Shown here one piece after another: positions 1 through 6,626 of a stretch of DNA of 9,605 bases. Source of the DNA: JBJXGC01 sp046154545 (lineage in GTDB: Bacteria; Chloroflexota; Dehalococcoidia; Tepidiformales; Tepidiformaceae). The position numbers were made by a program, and so were the translations under genes. The stretch covers positions 1-9,605 of the forward strand of contig JBJXGC010000078.1 of NCBI GenBank assembly GCA_046154545.1, in the 5' to 3' direction. The notes below the pieces were generated by a model that saw only the letters and a list, made by a program, of their open reading frames with translations, ran no database searches and was not told where the DNA came from. Positions within the stretch are counted from its first letter, which is position 1; each line of letters starts with the position of its first letter.

Positions 1-822
1 CGGGTGCCGTTCGTCGCCCAGGACGGCCCGCCCTTCGAGGTGCAGCTCTCGGCCGCCTCGGCCTACCAGGGTGGGGCGCTCCGCGTCCGCACGACCGGGA
101 GCGCGGGCGCCGCGACCGTGTTCGGCCGGACGTACCCTCTCCAGGCGGCCGGCGGGATACTCGAGGGGTATGTGGGGTTCGGCACCCAGGACCCGCCCGG
201 TCCGGCCACGCTGGTCATCGCCACCACCGCGCCAGCGGCCGACGAGGCGGCCATCCCGATCACCATCCTCGAGACCGATTGGACCGTCGATTACATCACC
301 ATCCCGCCGGCGCCACCTCCCGACCCGGACGCGCCGCCGCCCCCGCCACCACCACCCGATGAGACGAACCTCCTCCCCCGGGTCTACGCCGGGCTCAGTG
401 AGCGGAGGTGGCGGGAAGGCTGGATAGCCCCCCTTGCGCCACCCCTCCGCGTCACCGGCTACTTCGGCGAGCAGCGCTCCTTCAACGGCGGCCCGGTCCA
501 GGGCCACCACGGCGGGACGGACTTCGGCGCCGATTTCGGCACACCCATCCTCGCCACCAACGCCGGCGTCGTCGTCCTCAGCGGCCACTACTACTGGCGC
601 GGCAACATCGTGATGGTCGACCACGGCGCCGGAGTGATGTCGCTCTACGGCCACATGCAGGAGCGCGCCGTGGCCGAAGGCGACACCGTCGCCCAGGGCC
701 AGACGCTCGGCTACGTCGGCTCCACCGGCCTCTCAACCGGCGCCCATCTGCACTGGGAGCTGGCCGTCCGGGGCGTGCTGGTCGATGGCCTTCGCTGGCT
801 GGACGGTTCGCAGGGGTTCTGA
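1..822 (+). CDS. M23 family (LytM-type) metallopeptidase, 5'-truncated
   Basis: Predicted secreted zinc endopeptidase acting on peptidoglycan cross-bridges or stem peptides. The frame is open from the first base. A GTG at 4 could be read as a start, but no signal peptide follows it, so the true start is probably upstream of the window. Numbering from that GTG: residues 1-95 are a beta-rich, Ig-like region with no motif I recognise. Residues 101-120 are a proline-rich linker with a run of eight prolines. Residues about 148-265 are the M23 catalytic domain. Zinc ligands are visible as H169 and D173 (HGGTD) and H250 in the GAHLHWE motif, with H248 and H217 (LYGHM) as the catalytic histidines. 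All expected residues are present, so it should be active. It ends with TGA, 162 bp before ctaA, and is not obviously co-functional with the oxidase genes. The family call is firm; substrate and cell location are inferred. Confidence 0.9.
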   Translation, partial: RVPFVAQDGPPFEVQLSAASAYQGGALRVRTTGSAGAATVFGRTYPLQAAGGILEGYVGFGTQDPPGPATLVIATTAPAADEAAIPITILETDWTVDYITIPPAPPPDPDAPPPPPPPPDETNLLPRVYAGLSERRWREGWIAPLAPPLRVTGYFGEQRSFNGGPVQGHHGGTDFGADFGTPILATNAGVVVLSGHYYWRGNIVMVDHGAGVMSLYGHMQERAVAEGDTVAQGQTLGYVGSTGLSTGAHLHWELAVRGVLVDGLRWLDGSQGF

Positions 823-844
823 GCGCACCCCCCCGGCGCCGATA

Positions 845-868
845 CGCCATGTCTATACGGGCATGGCG
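845..868. promoter_or_regulatory. Inverted repeat upstream of ctaA, possible operator
   Basis: Perfect 7-bp inverted repeat, CGCCATG at 845-851 and CATGGCG at 862-868, around a 10-base centre that contains TATACG (854-859), a weak -10-like hexamer. It lies in the 162-bp gap between the peptidase gene and ctaA. It could be a regulator binding site or an RNA hairpin ending the peptidase transcript. There is no T-tract, so an intrinsic terminator is less likely. No matching -35 box is seen. A second, smaller repeat (GGCCG 872-876 and CGGCC 883-887) follows directly. Confidence 0.3.
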
Positions 869-984
869 CACGGCCGCTGGAACGGCCCAGCACGCTATGG
901 CAAGCTGAGCCATGGCGGCGCCCGGCGCCGGCCCCGGCAGAGCGGCACTCCTCGAAGGCCTACCACGAAAGGTCCCCACGACCG

Positions 985-1929
985 GTGAAGAACGCACAAC
1001 GGCTCGCCTTCGCTACGGCCATCGCAACCCTCGTGCTCATCGGCGTCGGCGTGGTGGTCCGCGCTACCGGCTCAGGCCTTGGCTGTCCCGACTGGCCCAC
1101 CTGCCACGGTGGCGTCGTCCCCCCCGGCCAGAAGCACGCCATCATCGAAATGTCCCACCGGGTCACGGCCTCACTCGTCGGGTTCATGGTCATCGGCGTC
1201 GCGTTCATGGCCTGGAGGCACTACCGGCACAACCGGTTCATCGTCGGCATCGCCTTCCTGACCGTCCCGCTCGTCGGGTTTCAGGGCTTGCTCGGCGCCA
1301 TCACGGTGGTACGCGAACTGCCGCCGGAGATCGTGGCGACGCACCTGCTCACGGCCATGATCGTCCTGAGCTGTGAACTCGCCGTCGCCTGGGCCATGTT
1401 CCTCGAAGACCCCGATGCTCCCGCCCGATGGCGGTCACTGCCCCGGGCCGCCCGAGGCCGGCTCGGGCCGCTGGCGGCGGCCGCGATCGCCTGGCTCGCT
1501 GTCGTGCTCTGGGTCGGTGGGTATATGTCGGAGAGCGGCGCCAGCACGGCCTGCTCCGGCTGGCCCGCCTGCAACGGGTCCGTGCTCCCCGGGTCGGACA
1601 GCCAGGAAGTCACCCACATGCTCCACCGCTACCTCGCCGGCGCCCTGATGTTCCTGCTCATCCCGTTCATCGCCGTCGCCTGGCGGCGCAGACGGGACGT
1701 CCCGTGGAGCGCCGCCCTGGCGGTGGCCGGGGGCGCCCTCTACGTTGCCCAGGTCGCCGTGGGCGCCTTCAACGTCTGGCTCACCTTCCCCGACCCGCTG
1801 ACCGTGCTCCACACGGTGATCGCGTCGGGGGTCTGGTTTACGCTCTCCAGCGCCGTCGTGCTCGCCTGGTACGTGCCCGCCACACCGCGACCGGTTACGC
1901 TTCTCAGCGGGAGAGAGGTGCCTGTTTGA
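985..1929 (+). CDS. ctaA: Heme A synthase (COX15/CtaA family)
   Basis: Membrane enzyme that oxidises the C8 methyl of heme O to the formyl of heme A for the aa3-type oxidase. The 314-residue product has the family's eight-helix, internally duplicated layout. The four heme-binding histidines are visible: H58 (in E55-M-S-H58), H120, H214 and H276; the catalytic Glu is E55. Both outer-loop cysteine pairs are present: C34/C40 (CPDWPTC) and C190/C196 (CSGWPAC), as in the Bacillus-type enzyme. The start is GTG; a GAAAGG at 967-972 is a weakly placed ribosome-binding site, 12 nt away. Its stop overlaps the ctaB start by four bases, so ctaA and ctaB are probably one transcript and coupled in translation. 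No clear promoter is seen upstream. Confidence 0.95.
   Translation: MKNAQRLAFATAIATLVLIGVGVVVRATGSGLGCPDWPTCHGGVVPPGQKHAIIEMSHRVTASLVGFMVIGVAFMAWRHYRHNRFIVGIAFLTVPLVGFQGLLGAITVVRELPPEIVATHLLTAMIVLSCELAVAWAMFLEDPDAPARWRSLPRAARGRLGPLAAAAIAWLAVVLWVGGYMSESGASTACSGWPACNGSVLPGSDSQEVTHMLHRYLAGALMFLLIPFIAVAWRRRRDVPWSAALAVAGGALYVAQVAVGAFNVWLTFPDPLTVLHTVIASGVWFTLSSAVVLAWYVPATPRPVTLLSGREVPV
1911..1920 (+). promoter_or_regulatory. Ribosome-binding site of ctaB
   Basis: GAGAGAGGTG lies inside the last codons of ctaA, with the AGAGG core about seven bases before the TTG at 1926. It supports the TTG start of ctaB overlapping the ctaA stop, over any start further upstream in that open frame. Confidence 0.75.
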
Positions 1930-2822
1930 CCACGAACGCCCTGGCCCTCGCCCGTCCGTCGGTCCTCGACACCGTCCGGAACTACATCTCCCTCACCAAA
2001 CCGGCGATCATCGTCCTGCTCCTGGTGACGACGGTGCCCGCCATGGTCGTCGCGGCCGAGGGCTGGCCATCGACCTGGCTCGTCCTGGCGACGCTCATCG
2101 GCGGCACCCTTTCGGCCGGTGGGGCGAACACCATCAACTGCTGGTACGACCGCGACATCGACGGCATCATGAAACGGACCCGCTCCCGGCCCATGGTCAC
2201 GGGGGTGATCGAACCGTCCCACGGACTCGCCTTCGGGATCGGGCTCGGCGTCCTCGCCTTCGCCTTCCTCTGGCTCACCACCACCTTCGCGGCGGCCTGC
2301 CTCGCGCTCGCGGCCTTGCTCTTCTACGTGTTCGTCTACACCGTCTGGCTGAAGCGCCGCACGCCCCAGAATATCGTCATCGGTGGCGCCGCAGGCGCCT
2401 TCCCCCCGATGGTCGGCTGGGCGGCCGTCACCGGCGATGTCGCCCTCGCGAGCGTCGTTATGTTCGCCATCATCTTCTTCTGGACGCCCGCCCACTTCTG
2501 GGCGCTCGCCCTTCGCCTCAAAGACGACTACCAGGATGCGGGCGTCCCGATGCTCCCCGTGACGGACGGTCCCGAGGTCACGCGCGTGCAGATCGTGCGG
2601 TACTCAGTGCTCCTCGTCGTGGTCTCCATGCTGCTGGGGCCCGCGGCGGAACTCGGCTGGACGTACCTCGGCGCGGCGTTGGTCCTTGGCGCGGCCTTTG
2701 TGCTGTTCGCCGTCCGCCTCTGGCGCAGGCCAGCGACGGTCTCGCCCATGACCCTCTACAAGTACTCGCTCCTCTACCTGGCCGCCCTCTTCATCGCGAT
2801 GGGCATCGACGCGGCCATCTAA
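1926..2822 (+). CDS. ctaB: Protoheme IX farnesyltransferase (heme O synthase)
   Basis: UbiA-superfamily membrane prenyltransferase that attaches a farnesyl group to heme B, giving heme O, the substrate of CtaA. The product is 298 residues with about nine membrane helices, a normal length. The first Asp-rich site is N71-C-W-Y-D75-R-D77-I-D79, followed by the basic KRTRSRP at 83-89. WLKRRTPQN is at 141-149. The second site lies in WTPAHFW (186-192) and K199-D-D-Y...GVPMLP (206-211), all characteristic of CtaB/CyoE. The TTG start is chosen because it overlaps the ctaA stop (TTGA), has a good ribosome-binding site, and gives the standard N-terminus running into a SLTKP motif. The open frame continues upstream, but only as a shadow of ctaA. 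It converges on ctaG with a 26-bp gap. Confidence 0.96.
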   Translation: MTTNALALARPSVLDTVRNYISLTKPAIIVLLLVTTVPAMVVAAEGWPSTWLVLATLIGGTLSAGGANTINCWYDRDIDGIMKRTRSRPMVTGVIEPSHGLAFGIGLGVLAFAFLWLTTTFAAACLALAALLFYVFVYTVWLKRRTPQNIVIGGAAGAFPPMVGWAAVTGDVALASVVMFAIIFFWTPAHFWALALRLKDDYQDAGVPMLPVTDGPEVTRVQIVRYSVLLVVVSMLLGPAAELGWTYLGAALVLGAAFVLFAVRLWRRPATVSPMTLYKYSLLYLAALFIAMGIDAAI

Positions 2823-2844
2823 CTCGCGCGCCCGCCACCCCGTC

Positions 2845-2859
2845 AGCCTCAGCCAGGCT
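2845..2859. terminator. Small hairpin between convergent ctaB and ctaG
   Basis: A 5-bp stem AGCCT / AGGCT with a 5-base loop lies 22 bases after the ctaB stop and covers the ctaG stop codon. There is no T-tract on either strand. It is the only structure seen in this short convergent gap, so a terminator role is a weak guess. Confidence 0.2.
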
Positions 2860-3859
2860 CGGTCGCGCTTGTTGCCCGAGCTTGCGCCGCCTTCTCACGG
2901 GCGCGTGCACGGTCGGCCCGGATAGCCGCCTTCTCCTCGTGTTTCACCCAGCCATAGGCGACGCAAGCGAGTACGACCAGGAACCCGAGGTCGCCACCCA
3001 CCCACATGATGTACCCGGCGTACTCCTGGTCCGTCAGGGGCGAAGGCCCCCAGGTCCGGGTGGCGCCCGCGTAGTGGGGAAAAATCACGTTGGTCGCGTT
3101 CGCGATACTGACGGCCAGGAATGAGTTCTGCGGCATCTGCATGAACAGGTAGAGCAACCGGATCGGGTGGTTCATCCGCCAGGGCGACGGGTCGGCGTTG
3201 AGCGCCGGCCACCAGAAGAGCAGCGCCGCGGAGAGGTACAGCGCGTGTTCGGACCGGTGCAGCCACTCGTTTTCTAGGGCGCCGTTGAAGAGCGGCGAGA
3301 AGTGCGATATCCACAACACCGCTGCGAGGAGACCCCACGTCAGCACTGGCCAGGAGAGGGCCCGGAGCGCCTTGCTGTGGAGGAGCGGCAGGAGCACCTC
3401 CTTTCGGATCCGCGGCGAAACCCGGCGCAAGGCCAGGGTGATCGGCGAGCCAAGCAGGAGGAGCGGCGCGGCAACCATGAGGATCAGCAGGTGCTGCACC
3501 ATGTGCGCGGCGAAGAGTTCGGTGTCGTACCGGGCGAGTGGAGACATGATCGCCAGGACCAGCGTCCCCAGGCCGCCCAGGAAGCAGGCCGTTTTCCGGA
3601 CGGGAAACCGCGATTGCGGGTGGGCGCGGTTCACGGCCTGCACTGCCGACAGATAGGCCCAGGCGGCCACCATGACGGGCAGGATGAAGAACGGGTCGAA
3701 CTCCCAGTAGCCCAGCACCCCTGGAAAGGTGGGCTCAGGCGCCCCGGCGCCGTGCCCGGCGGCCGCCCCGGGCGCCAGGGCCGCCGCCGCACCACCAAGG
3801 GCGGCCCACAACCAGCGTCTTCGGCCAGCGCCAGCGAGACGTCTTCCGTGTTCTTGCAA
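2849..3859 (-). CDS. ctaG: Cytochrome c oxidase assembly factor CtaG (Caa3_CtaG family)
   Basis: Polytopic membrane protein of the Caa3_CtaG family, needed in Bacillus for a functional caa3 oxidase and thought to help copper delivery. It is not the Cox11 protein that shares the CtaG name. The product is 336 residues. Residues 13-35 form an arginine-flanked hydrophobic stretch that looks like a signal peptide or first helix. About seven helices follow. Conserved features include H119-M-V-Q-H123 with LL following, H186 in WISHFSP, and H201/H205. The C-terminus (about 307-336) is a charged, Ala/Arg/Glu-rich cytoplasmic tail. The start is TTG; no ATG or GTG lies in frame before the upstream stop, and no good ribosome-binding site is visible, so the exact start is uncertain. 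A TTG at codon 18 would cut the signal-like region. It lies between the heme A genes and the oxidase operon, on the opposite strand. Confidence 0.88.
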   Translation of the reverse strand: MQEHGRRLAGAGRRRWLWAALGGAAAALAPGAAAGHGAGAPEPTFPGVLGYWEFDPFFILPVMVAAWAYLSAVQAVNRAHPQSRFPVRKTACFLGGLGTLVLAIMSPLARYDTELFAAHMVQHLLILMVAAPLLLLGSPITLALRRVSPRIRKEVLLPLLHSKALRALSWPVLTWGLLAAVLWISHFSPLFNGALENEWLHRSEHALYLSAALLFWWPALNADPSPWRMNHPIRLLYLFMQMPQNSFLAVSIANATNVIFPHYAGATRTWGPSPLTDQEYAGYIMWVGGDLGFLVVLACVAYGWVKHEEKAAIRADRARAREKAAQARATSATEPG

Positions 3860-3940
3860 CGGCTCGAGTGTGCCACACGCGGCGGCTTCAGCGAACGGCC
3901 GGGCGCCCCGTTGCGGCCCTCAGCGCCCCTTTATCCTTCC

Positions 3941-3969
3941 TTGACTGGCTTCGGGGCCGGAGCTATAAC
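3941..3969 (+). promoter_or_regulatory. Sigma-70-type promoter for the coxBAC operon
   Basis: TTGACT (3941-3946), a 17-base spacer, then TATAAC (3964-3969). Each hexamer matches the bacterial housekeeping consensus at five of six positions, and the spacing is ideal. Transcription would begin near 3976, giving a leader of roughly 86 bases before the coxB ATG. It sits in the ctaG/coxB divergent gap, where the T/A-rich -10 stands out in GC-rich DNA. On the opposite strand only weak promoter-like matches for ctaG were found (TTGTGA then TATAGC, 18 bases apart, overlapping this promoter). Confidence 0.7.
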
Positions 3970-4044
3970 TCGATTGCGCAGCCGTTCACAAACGACTCTT
4001 GACTGCGTATGACCGTGCGCCGGGAGCGGGTGACCGACGGCCAC

Positions 4045-4052
4045 AAGGGGGA
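4045..4052 (+). promoter_or_regulatory. Ribosome-binding site of coxB
   Basis: AAGGGGGA lies about ten bases before the ATG at 4062. It decides the start: the upstream in-frame TTG at 3999 has no ribosome-binding site, and it would add 21 hydrophilic residues in front of a normal signal peptide. Confidence 0.65.
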
Positions 4053-4061
4053 CGCACCGGG

Positions 4062-4880
4062 ATGGGAAACGCCGCCAGGCGCTGGTCTTTCCGAACGGCC
4101 ATCATTTTTGCGCTCGTGATGCTTCTTTCGCTGATAACGGCCACGTCAGCCTTCGCCGACGCCAGTGGACAACCGGCCGGGATCACCGAAGAAGCCGGGG
4201 ACATGCACAACCTCTACTTGCTCGTGCTTGGCATGGCGCTGGTGGTCTTCGTCCTCGTCGAAGCCGCTCTCATTTTCATTATTTTCCGGTTCCGCAAGCA
4301 GAGCGACGCCCTTCCTCCGCAGACACACGGCAACAACGCCCTGGAGATCATCTGGACATCCATCCCGATCGTGATTGTCCTCATCCTCTTCGTGTTCTCG
4401 TTCGTCGTGCTCGTGCGCGTGGATGACAAGGCCAAAGCTGAAGACCTGACGGTCGAGGTCCAGGGTTTCCAGTTCTGCTGGTCGTTTACCTATCACCTCA
4501 ACGACCTCGGGCGAGGTGGTGACAAGAACGCTACCGGCAATGTCGTTGAGACGCAGCCGAACTGTGAGGCGGTCGAGCCCGTCCTCGTGATTCCGGTGAA
4601 CGAACCCGTCGAATTTAAGCTCAAGTCCACTGACGTTATTCATTCGTTCTATGTCCGCGACTTCCTCTACAAACTCGACGTGGTGCCCGGCCGGGACAAC
4701 TCGTTCCAGGTAACGGCCAACGAGACCGGCACGTTCGAAGGCCAGTGCGCCGAATTGTGCGGCGCGAACCATGCCCTGATGCGCTTCAGGCTCCGCGTGG
4801 TCGAGCGGAGTGAATTCGATACGTTTATCAGCGAAAGGGCAGCCGCCAGCAAGGCGGCGGCCGCGGCCGTGAAAGACTAA
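4062..4880 (+). CDS. coxB: Cytochrome c oxidase subunit II (CuA subunit)
   Basis: Receives electrons at the binuclear CuA centre and passes them to heme a of subunit I. The 272-residue product has a signal peptide (residues 1-32, likely cut after SAFA), two membrane helices (about 50-75 and 98-119) and an outer cupredoxin-fold CuA domain (about 128-247). All CuA ligands are present: H194, C229, E231, C233, H237 and M240 (QCAELCGANHALM). There is no C-terminal cytochrome c domain; the protein ends in an Ala/Lys-rich tail. Two oddities: the aromatic motif that normally reads Q-W-x-W is Q137-F138-C139-W140, so the usual electron-entry Trp is Phe; and a loop at about 146-172 is longer than in typical homologues and holds an extra cysteine, C168. 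It is the first gene of the structural operon, 97 bp before coxA. Confidence 0.96.
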   Translation: MGNAARRWSFRTAIIFALVMLLSLITATSAFADASGQPAGITEEAGDMHNLYLLVLGMALVVFVLVEAALIFIIFRFRKQSDALPPQTHGNNALEIIWTSIPIVIVLILFVFSFVVLVRVDDKAKAEDLTVEVQGFQFCWSFTYHLNDLGRGGDKNATGNVVETQPNCEAVEPVLVIPVNEPVEFKLKSTDVIHSFYVRDFLYKLDVVPGRDNSFQVTANETGTFEGQCAELCGANHALMRFRLRVVERSEFDTFISERAAASKAAAAAVKD

Positions 4881-4884
4881 GGCA

Positions 4885-4898
4885 GATTCGTTCGAATC
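4885..4898. other. Stem-loop 1 in the coxB-coxA spacer
   Basis: Perfect 14-base palindrome GATTCGTTCGAATC, five bases after the coxB stop. As RNA it folds into a 5-bp stem with a GUUC loop. It is the first of three consecutive inverted repeats in the 97-bp spacer. Its role is unknown; it could protect the 3' end of a processed coxB message. Confidence 0.45.
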
Positions 4899-4902
4899 CC
4901 GA

Positions 4903-4918
4903 GCCGCTCTTGAGCGGC
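4903..4918. other. Stem-loop 2 in the coxB-coxA spacer
   Basis: GCCGCT (4903-4908), CTTG loop, AGCGGC (4913-4918): a perfect 6-bp GC-rich stem four bases after stem-loop 1. There is no T-tract, so a strong terminator is unlikely; partial attenuation or RNA processing is possible. Confidence 0.5.
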
Positions 4919-4948
4919 CCAGGGGACAAGCGCCGGGGACGGCGGACG

Positions 4949-4965
4949 GGGCTGATAGACAGCCC
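4949..4965. other. Stem-loop 3 abutting the coxA ribosome-binding site
   Basis: GGGCTG (4949-4954), ATAGA loop, CAGCCC (4960-4965): a perfect 6-bp stem. It ends immediately before the GGGAGG of coxA, so folding could affect ribosome access or hold the site open. Confidence 0.5.
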
Positions 4966-4971
4966 GGGAGG
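4966..4971 (+). promoter_or_regulatory. Ribosome-binding site of coxA
   Basis: GGGAGG, six bases before the ATG at 4978, a near-ideal site that fixes the coxA start. Confidence 0.85.
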
Positions 4972-4977
4972 ACAGCG

Positions 4978-6597
4978 ATGGCGACCATTGCGGCACCACG
5001 GACCACAGGCCTGAGCCGGCCTGCCGTGCTCGATTGGCTAACCACCGTCGATCACAAGAAGCTCGGCATCCTCTACCTGTACTTCACCATCTTCTTCTTC
5101 GCTGTGGGCGGCATTTTGGCGCTCCTTGTCCGCACCCAGCTGGCCGTCGCGAACAGCGGCGTCTTCGCCAACGACACGTATAACCAGATCTTCACGATGC
5201 ACGCCTCGGCGATGCTCTTCCTCTTCATCATCCCCGTCTGGGCCGGCTTCGGGAACTACATCGTACCGCTCCAAATTGGCGCCATGGACATGGCCTTTCC
5301 CCGGATCAACGCCCTCTCCTTCTGGCTGCTCCCGCCCGCCGGGATCCTGATGTTCTCGGGCTTCCTCGTCGATGGTGGTGCTGCCCAGGCGGGGTGGACC
5401 GCCTACAGCCCGCTCGCCCGCACCCTGGGCACGGGCATGGACCTCTGGATCATCGCCGTCGTCCTCCTCGGCATCTCCTCGACGATCGGCGCCGCGAACT
5501 TCCTCGTCACCATGTTCCGGATGCGGGCCCCGGGCATGACGATGTTCCGGATGCCCATCTTCTGCTGGACGATGCTCGTGACCGCCGTCCTCCAGCTCCT
5601 CGCCACGCCGGTCCTGGCGGCCGCGCTCTCGATGCTCTACATCGACCGCAACTTCGGCGGCGGCTTCTTCGACCCGAACAAGGGCGGGAACGTCGTCCTC
5701 TGGCAGAACGTGTTCTGGTTCTACTCCCACCCGGCCGTCTACATCATGATCCTCCCGGGCATGGGCATCGTCTCCGAGATCCTGCCCGTTTTCGCGCGCA
5801 AGCCGCTCTTCGGCTACAAGGCCTTCGTCTTCGCGACCCTGGGCATCGGCGGCCTCGGCTTCAGCGTTTGGGCCCACCACATGTTCACCACCGGTGCGGT
5901 CCTCAAGCCGTTCTTCGGGTTCATGACCTTCATGATCGGCGTGCCGACGGGCGTCAAAATGTTCAACTGGCTGGCGACGCTCTACAAAGGTTCGATTACG
6001 TTCGAACCGCCCATGCTGTTTGCGCTGGGCTTCGTGAGCATGTTCCTCATCGGTGGCATCAACGGGATGTTTAGCGCCGCCGTCCCGGTGGACTTCGCCC
6101 TGCACGACACCTACTTCGTCGTCGCCCACATCCACTACGTGCTTTTCGGGGGGTCCGTCTTCGCGGTCTTCGCGGGCCTCTACTACTGGTTCCCGAAGAT
6201 GTTTGGCCGGCGCTTGAGCGACAAGCTCGGCGCCCTCCAGTTCGCGCTGATGATGATCGGGTTCAACCTCGCCTTCTTCCCGATGCACCTGCTCGGCCTC
6301 GACGGCATGCCGCGGCGCATCGCCAGCTACAACGACGTACGAAGCTGGGAGATGCTGAACTCGCTCTCCACGGCCGGCGCGTTCTTGATCGGCGTCTCCA
6401 TGATCCCGTTCATCATCGCCGTCGTTCAGGCCTTCCTTCGCCCCTCGGACCAGCCGGACGATCCGTGGGAGGGGAACACGCTTGAGTGGGCGACCACCTC
6501 GCCCCCACCCGTCCACAACTTCGACGAGCTGCCCGAAGTGCACTCCGAACGGCCACTGCACGACCTGCGCCACGGCGCCGCCGGCAGCAGCCACTAG
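4978..6597 (+). CDS. coxA: Cytochrome c oxidase subunit I (heme a / heme a3-CuB), A2 type
   Basis: Catalytic subunit that reduces oxygen to water and pumps protons. The 539-residue product has the usual twelve helices and a hydrophilic C-terminus after about residue 488. Ligands visible: heme a H75 and H386; heme a3 H384; CuB H251, H300 and H301; cross-linking Y255. D-channel entry D104 (GAMDMAFPR) and K-channel K327 with T324 (PTGVKMF) are present. In helix VI the motif is Y249-S-H-P-A253-V-Y, not GHPEVY: the channel-end Glu is absent and the Tyr-Ser pair marks the A2 class of heme-copper oxidases (as in Thermus caa3 and Rhodothermus). It has a normal length, a strong ribosome-binding site, and sits 29 bp before coxC. 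An antisense open frame across most of the gene is a GC-rich codon shadow. Confidence 0.98.
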   Translation: MATIAAPRTTGLSRPAVLDWLTTVDHKKLGILYLYFTIFFFAVGGILALLVRTQLAVANSGVFANDTYNQIFTMHASAMLFLFIIPVWAGFGNYIVPLQIGAMDMAFPRINALSFWLLPPAGILMFSGFLVDGGAAQAGWTAYSPLARTLGTGMDLWIIAVVLLGISSTIGAANFLVTMFRMRAPGMTMFRMPIFCWTMLVTAVLQLLATPVLAAALSMLYIDRNFGGGFFDPNKGGNVVLWQNVFWFYSHPAVYIMILPGMGIVSEILPVFARKPLFGYKAFVFATLGIGGLGFSVWAHHMFTTGAVLKPFFGFMTFMIGVPTGVKMFNWLATLYKGSITFEPPMLFALGFVSMFLIGGINGMFSAAVPVDFALHDTYFVVAHIHYVLFGGSVFAVFAGLYYWFPKMFGRRLSDKLGALQFALMMIGFNLAFFPMHLLGLDGMPRRIASYNDVRSWEMLNSLSTAGAFLIGVSMIPFIIAVVQAFLRPSDQPDDPWEGNTLEWATTSPPPVHNFDELPEVHSERPLHDLRHGAAGSSH

Positions 6598-6616
6598 ACC
6601 CCCAAAACAGGACAGC

Positions 6617-6621
6617 AGGAG
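6617..6621 (+). promoter_or_regulatory. Ribosome-binding site of coxC
   Basis: AGGAG, five bases before the ATG at 6627. It decides the start over an in-frame GTG at 6486 that lies inside the coxA coding region and would add 47 arginine- and proline-rich residues. Confidence 0.8.
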
Positions 6622-6626
6622 ACAAT

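Noticed and set aside
301..363. Polyproline tract of the peptidase as a DNA repeat of interest
   Set aside because: It is an ordinary low-complexity proline linker between two domains and has no regular nucleotide repeat unit.
1428..1925. In-frame upstream extension of ctaB inside ctaA
   Set aside because: The extension is a basic, Arg/Pro-rich translation of the ctaA region; the family N-terminus and a good ribosome-binding site agree with TTG at 1926.
2849..3859. Reading ctaG as a Cox11-type copper chaperone
   Set aside because: Cox11 has one membrane helix and a Cys-containing beta domain; this protein is polytopic with the HMVQHLL motif of the Caa3_CtaG family.
3999..4061. TTG at 3999 as the start of coxB
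   Set aside because: No ribosome-binding site, and it adds 21 hydrophilic residues before a normal signal peptide; ATG at 4062 has AAGGGGGA upstream.
4885..4901. GTTCGAATCCC resembling a tRNA T-arm
   Set aside because: The flanking bases do not form a 5-bp T-stem around a 7-base loop, and no acceptor, anticodon or D-arm is present; the sequence is better explained as the palindrome GATTCGTTCGAATC.
6486..6626. GTG at 6486 as the start of coxC
   Set aside because: It lies within coxA coding sequence and adds an Arg/Pro-rich segment not found in subunit III; ATG at 6627 has AGGAG at the right distance.
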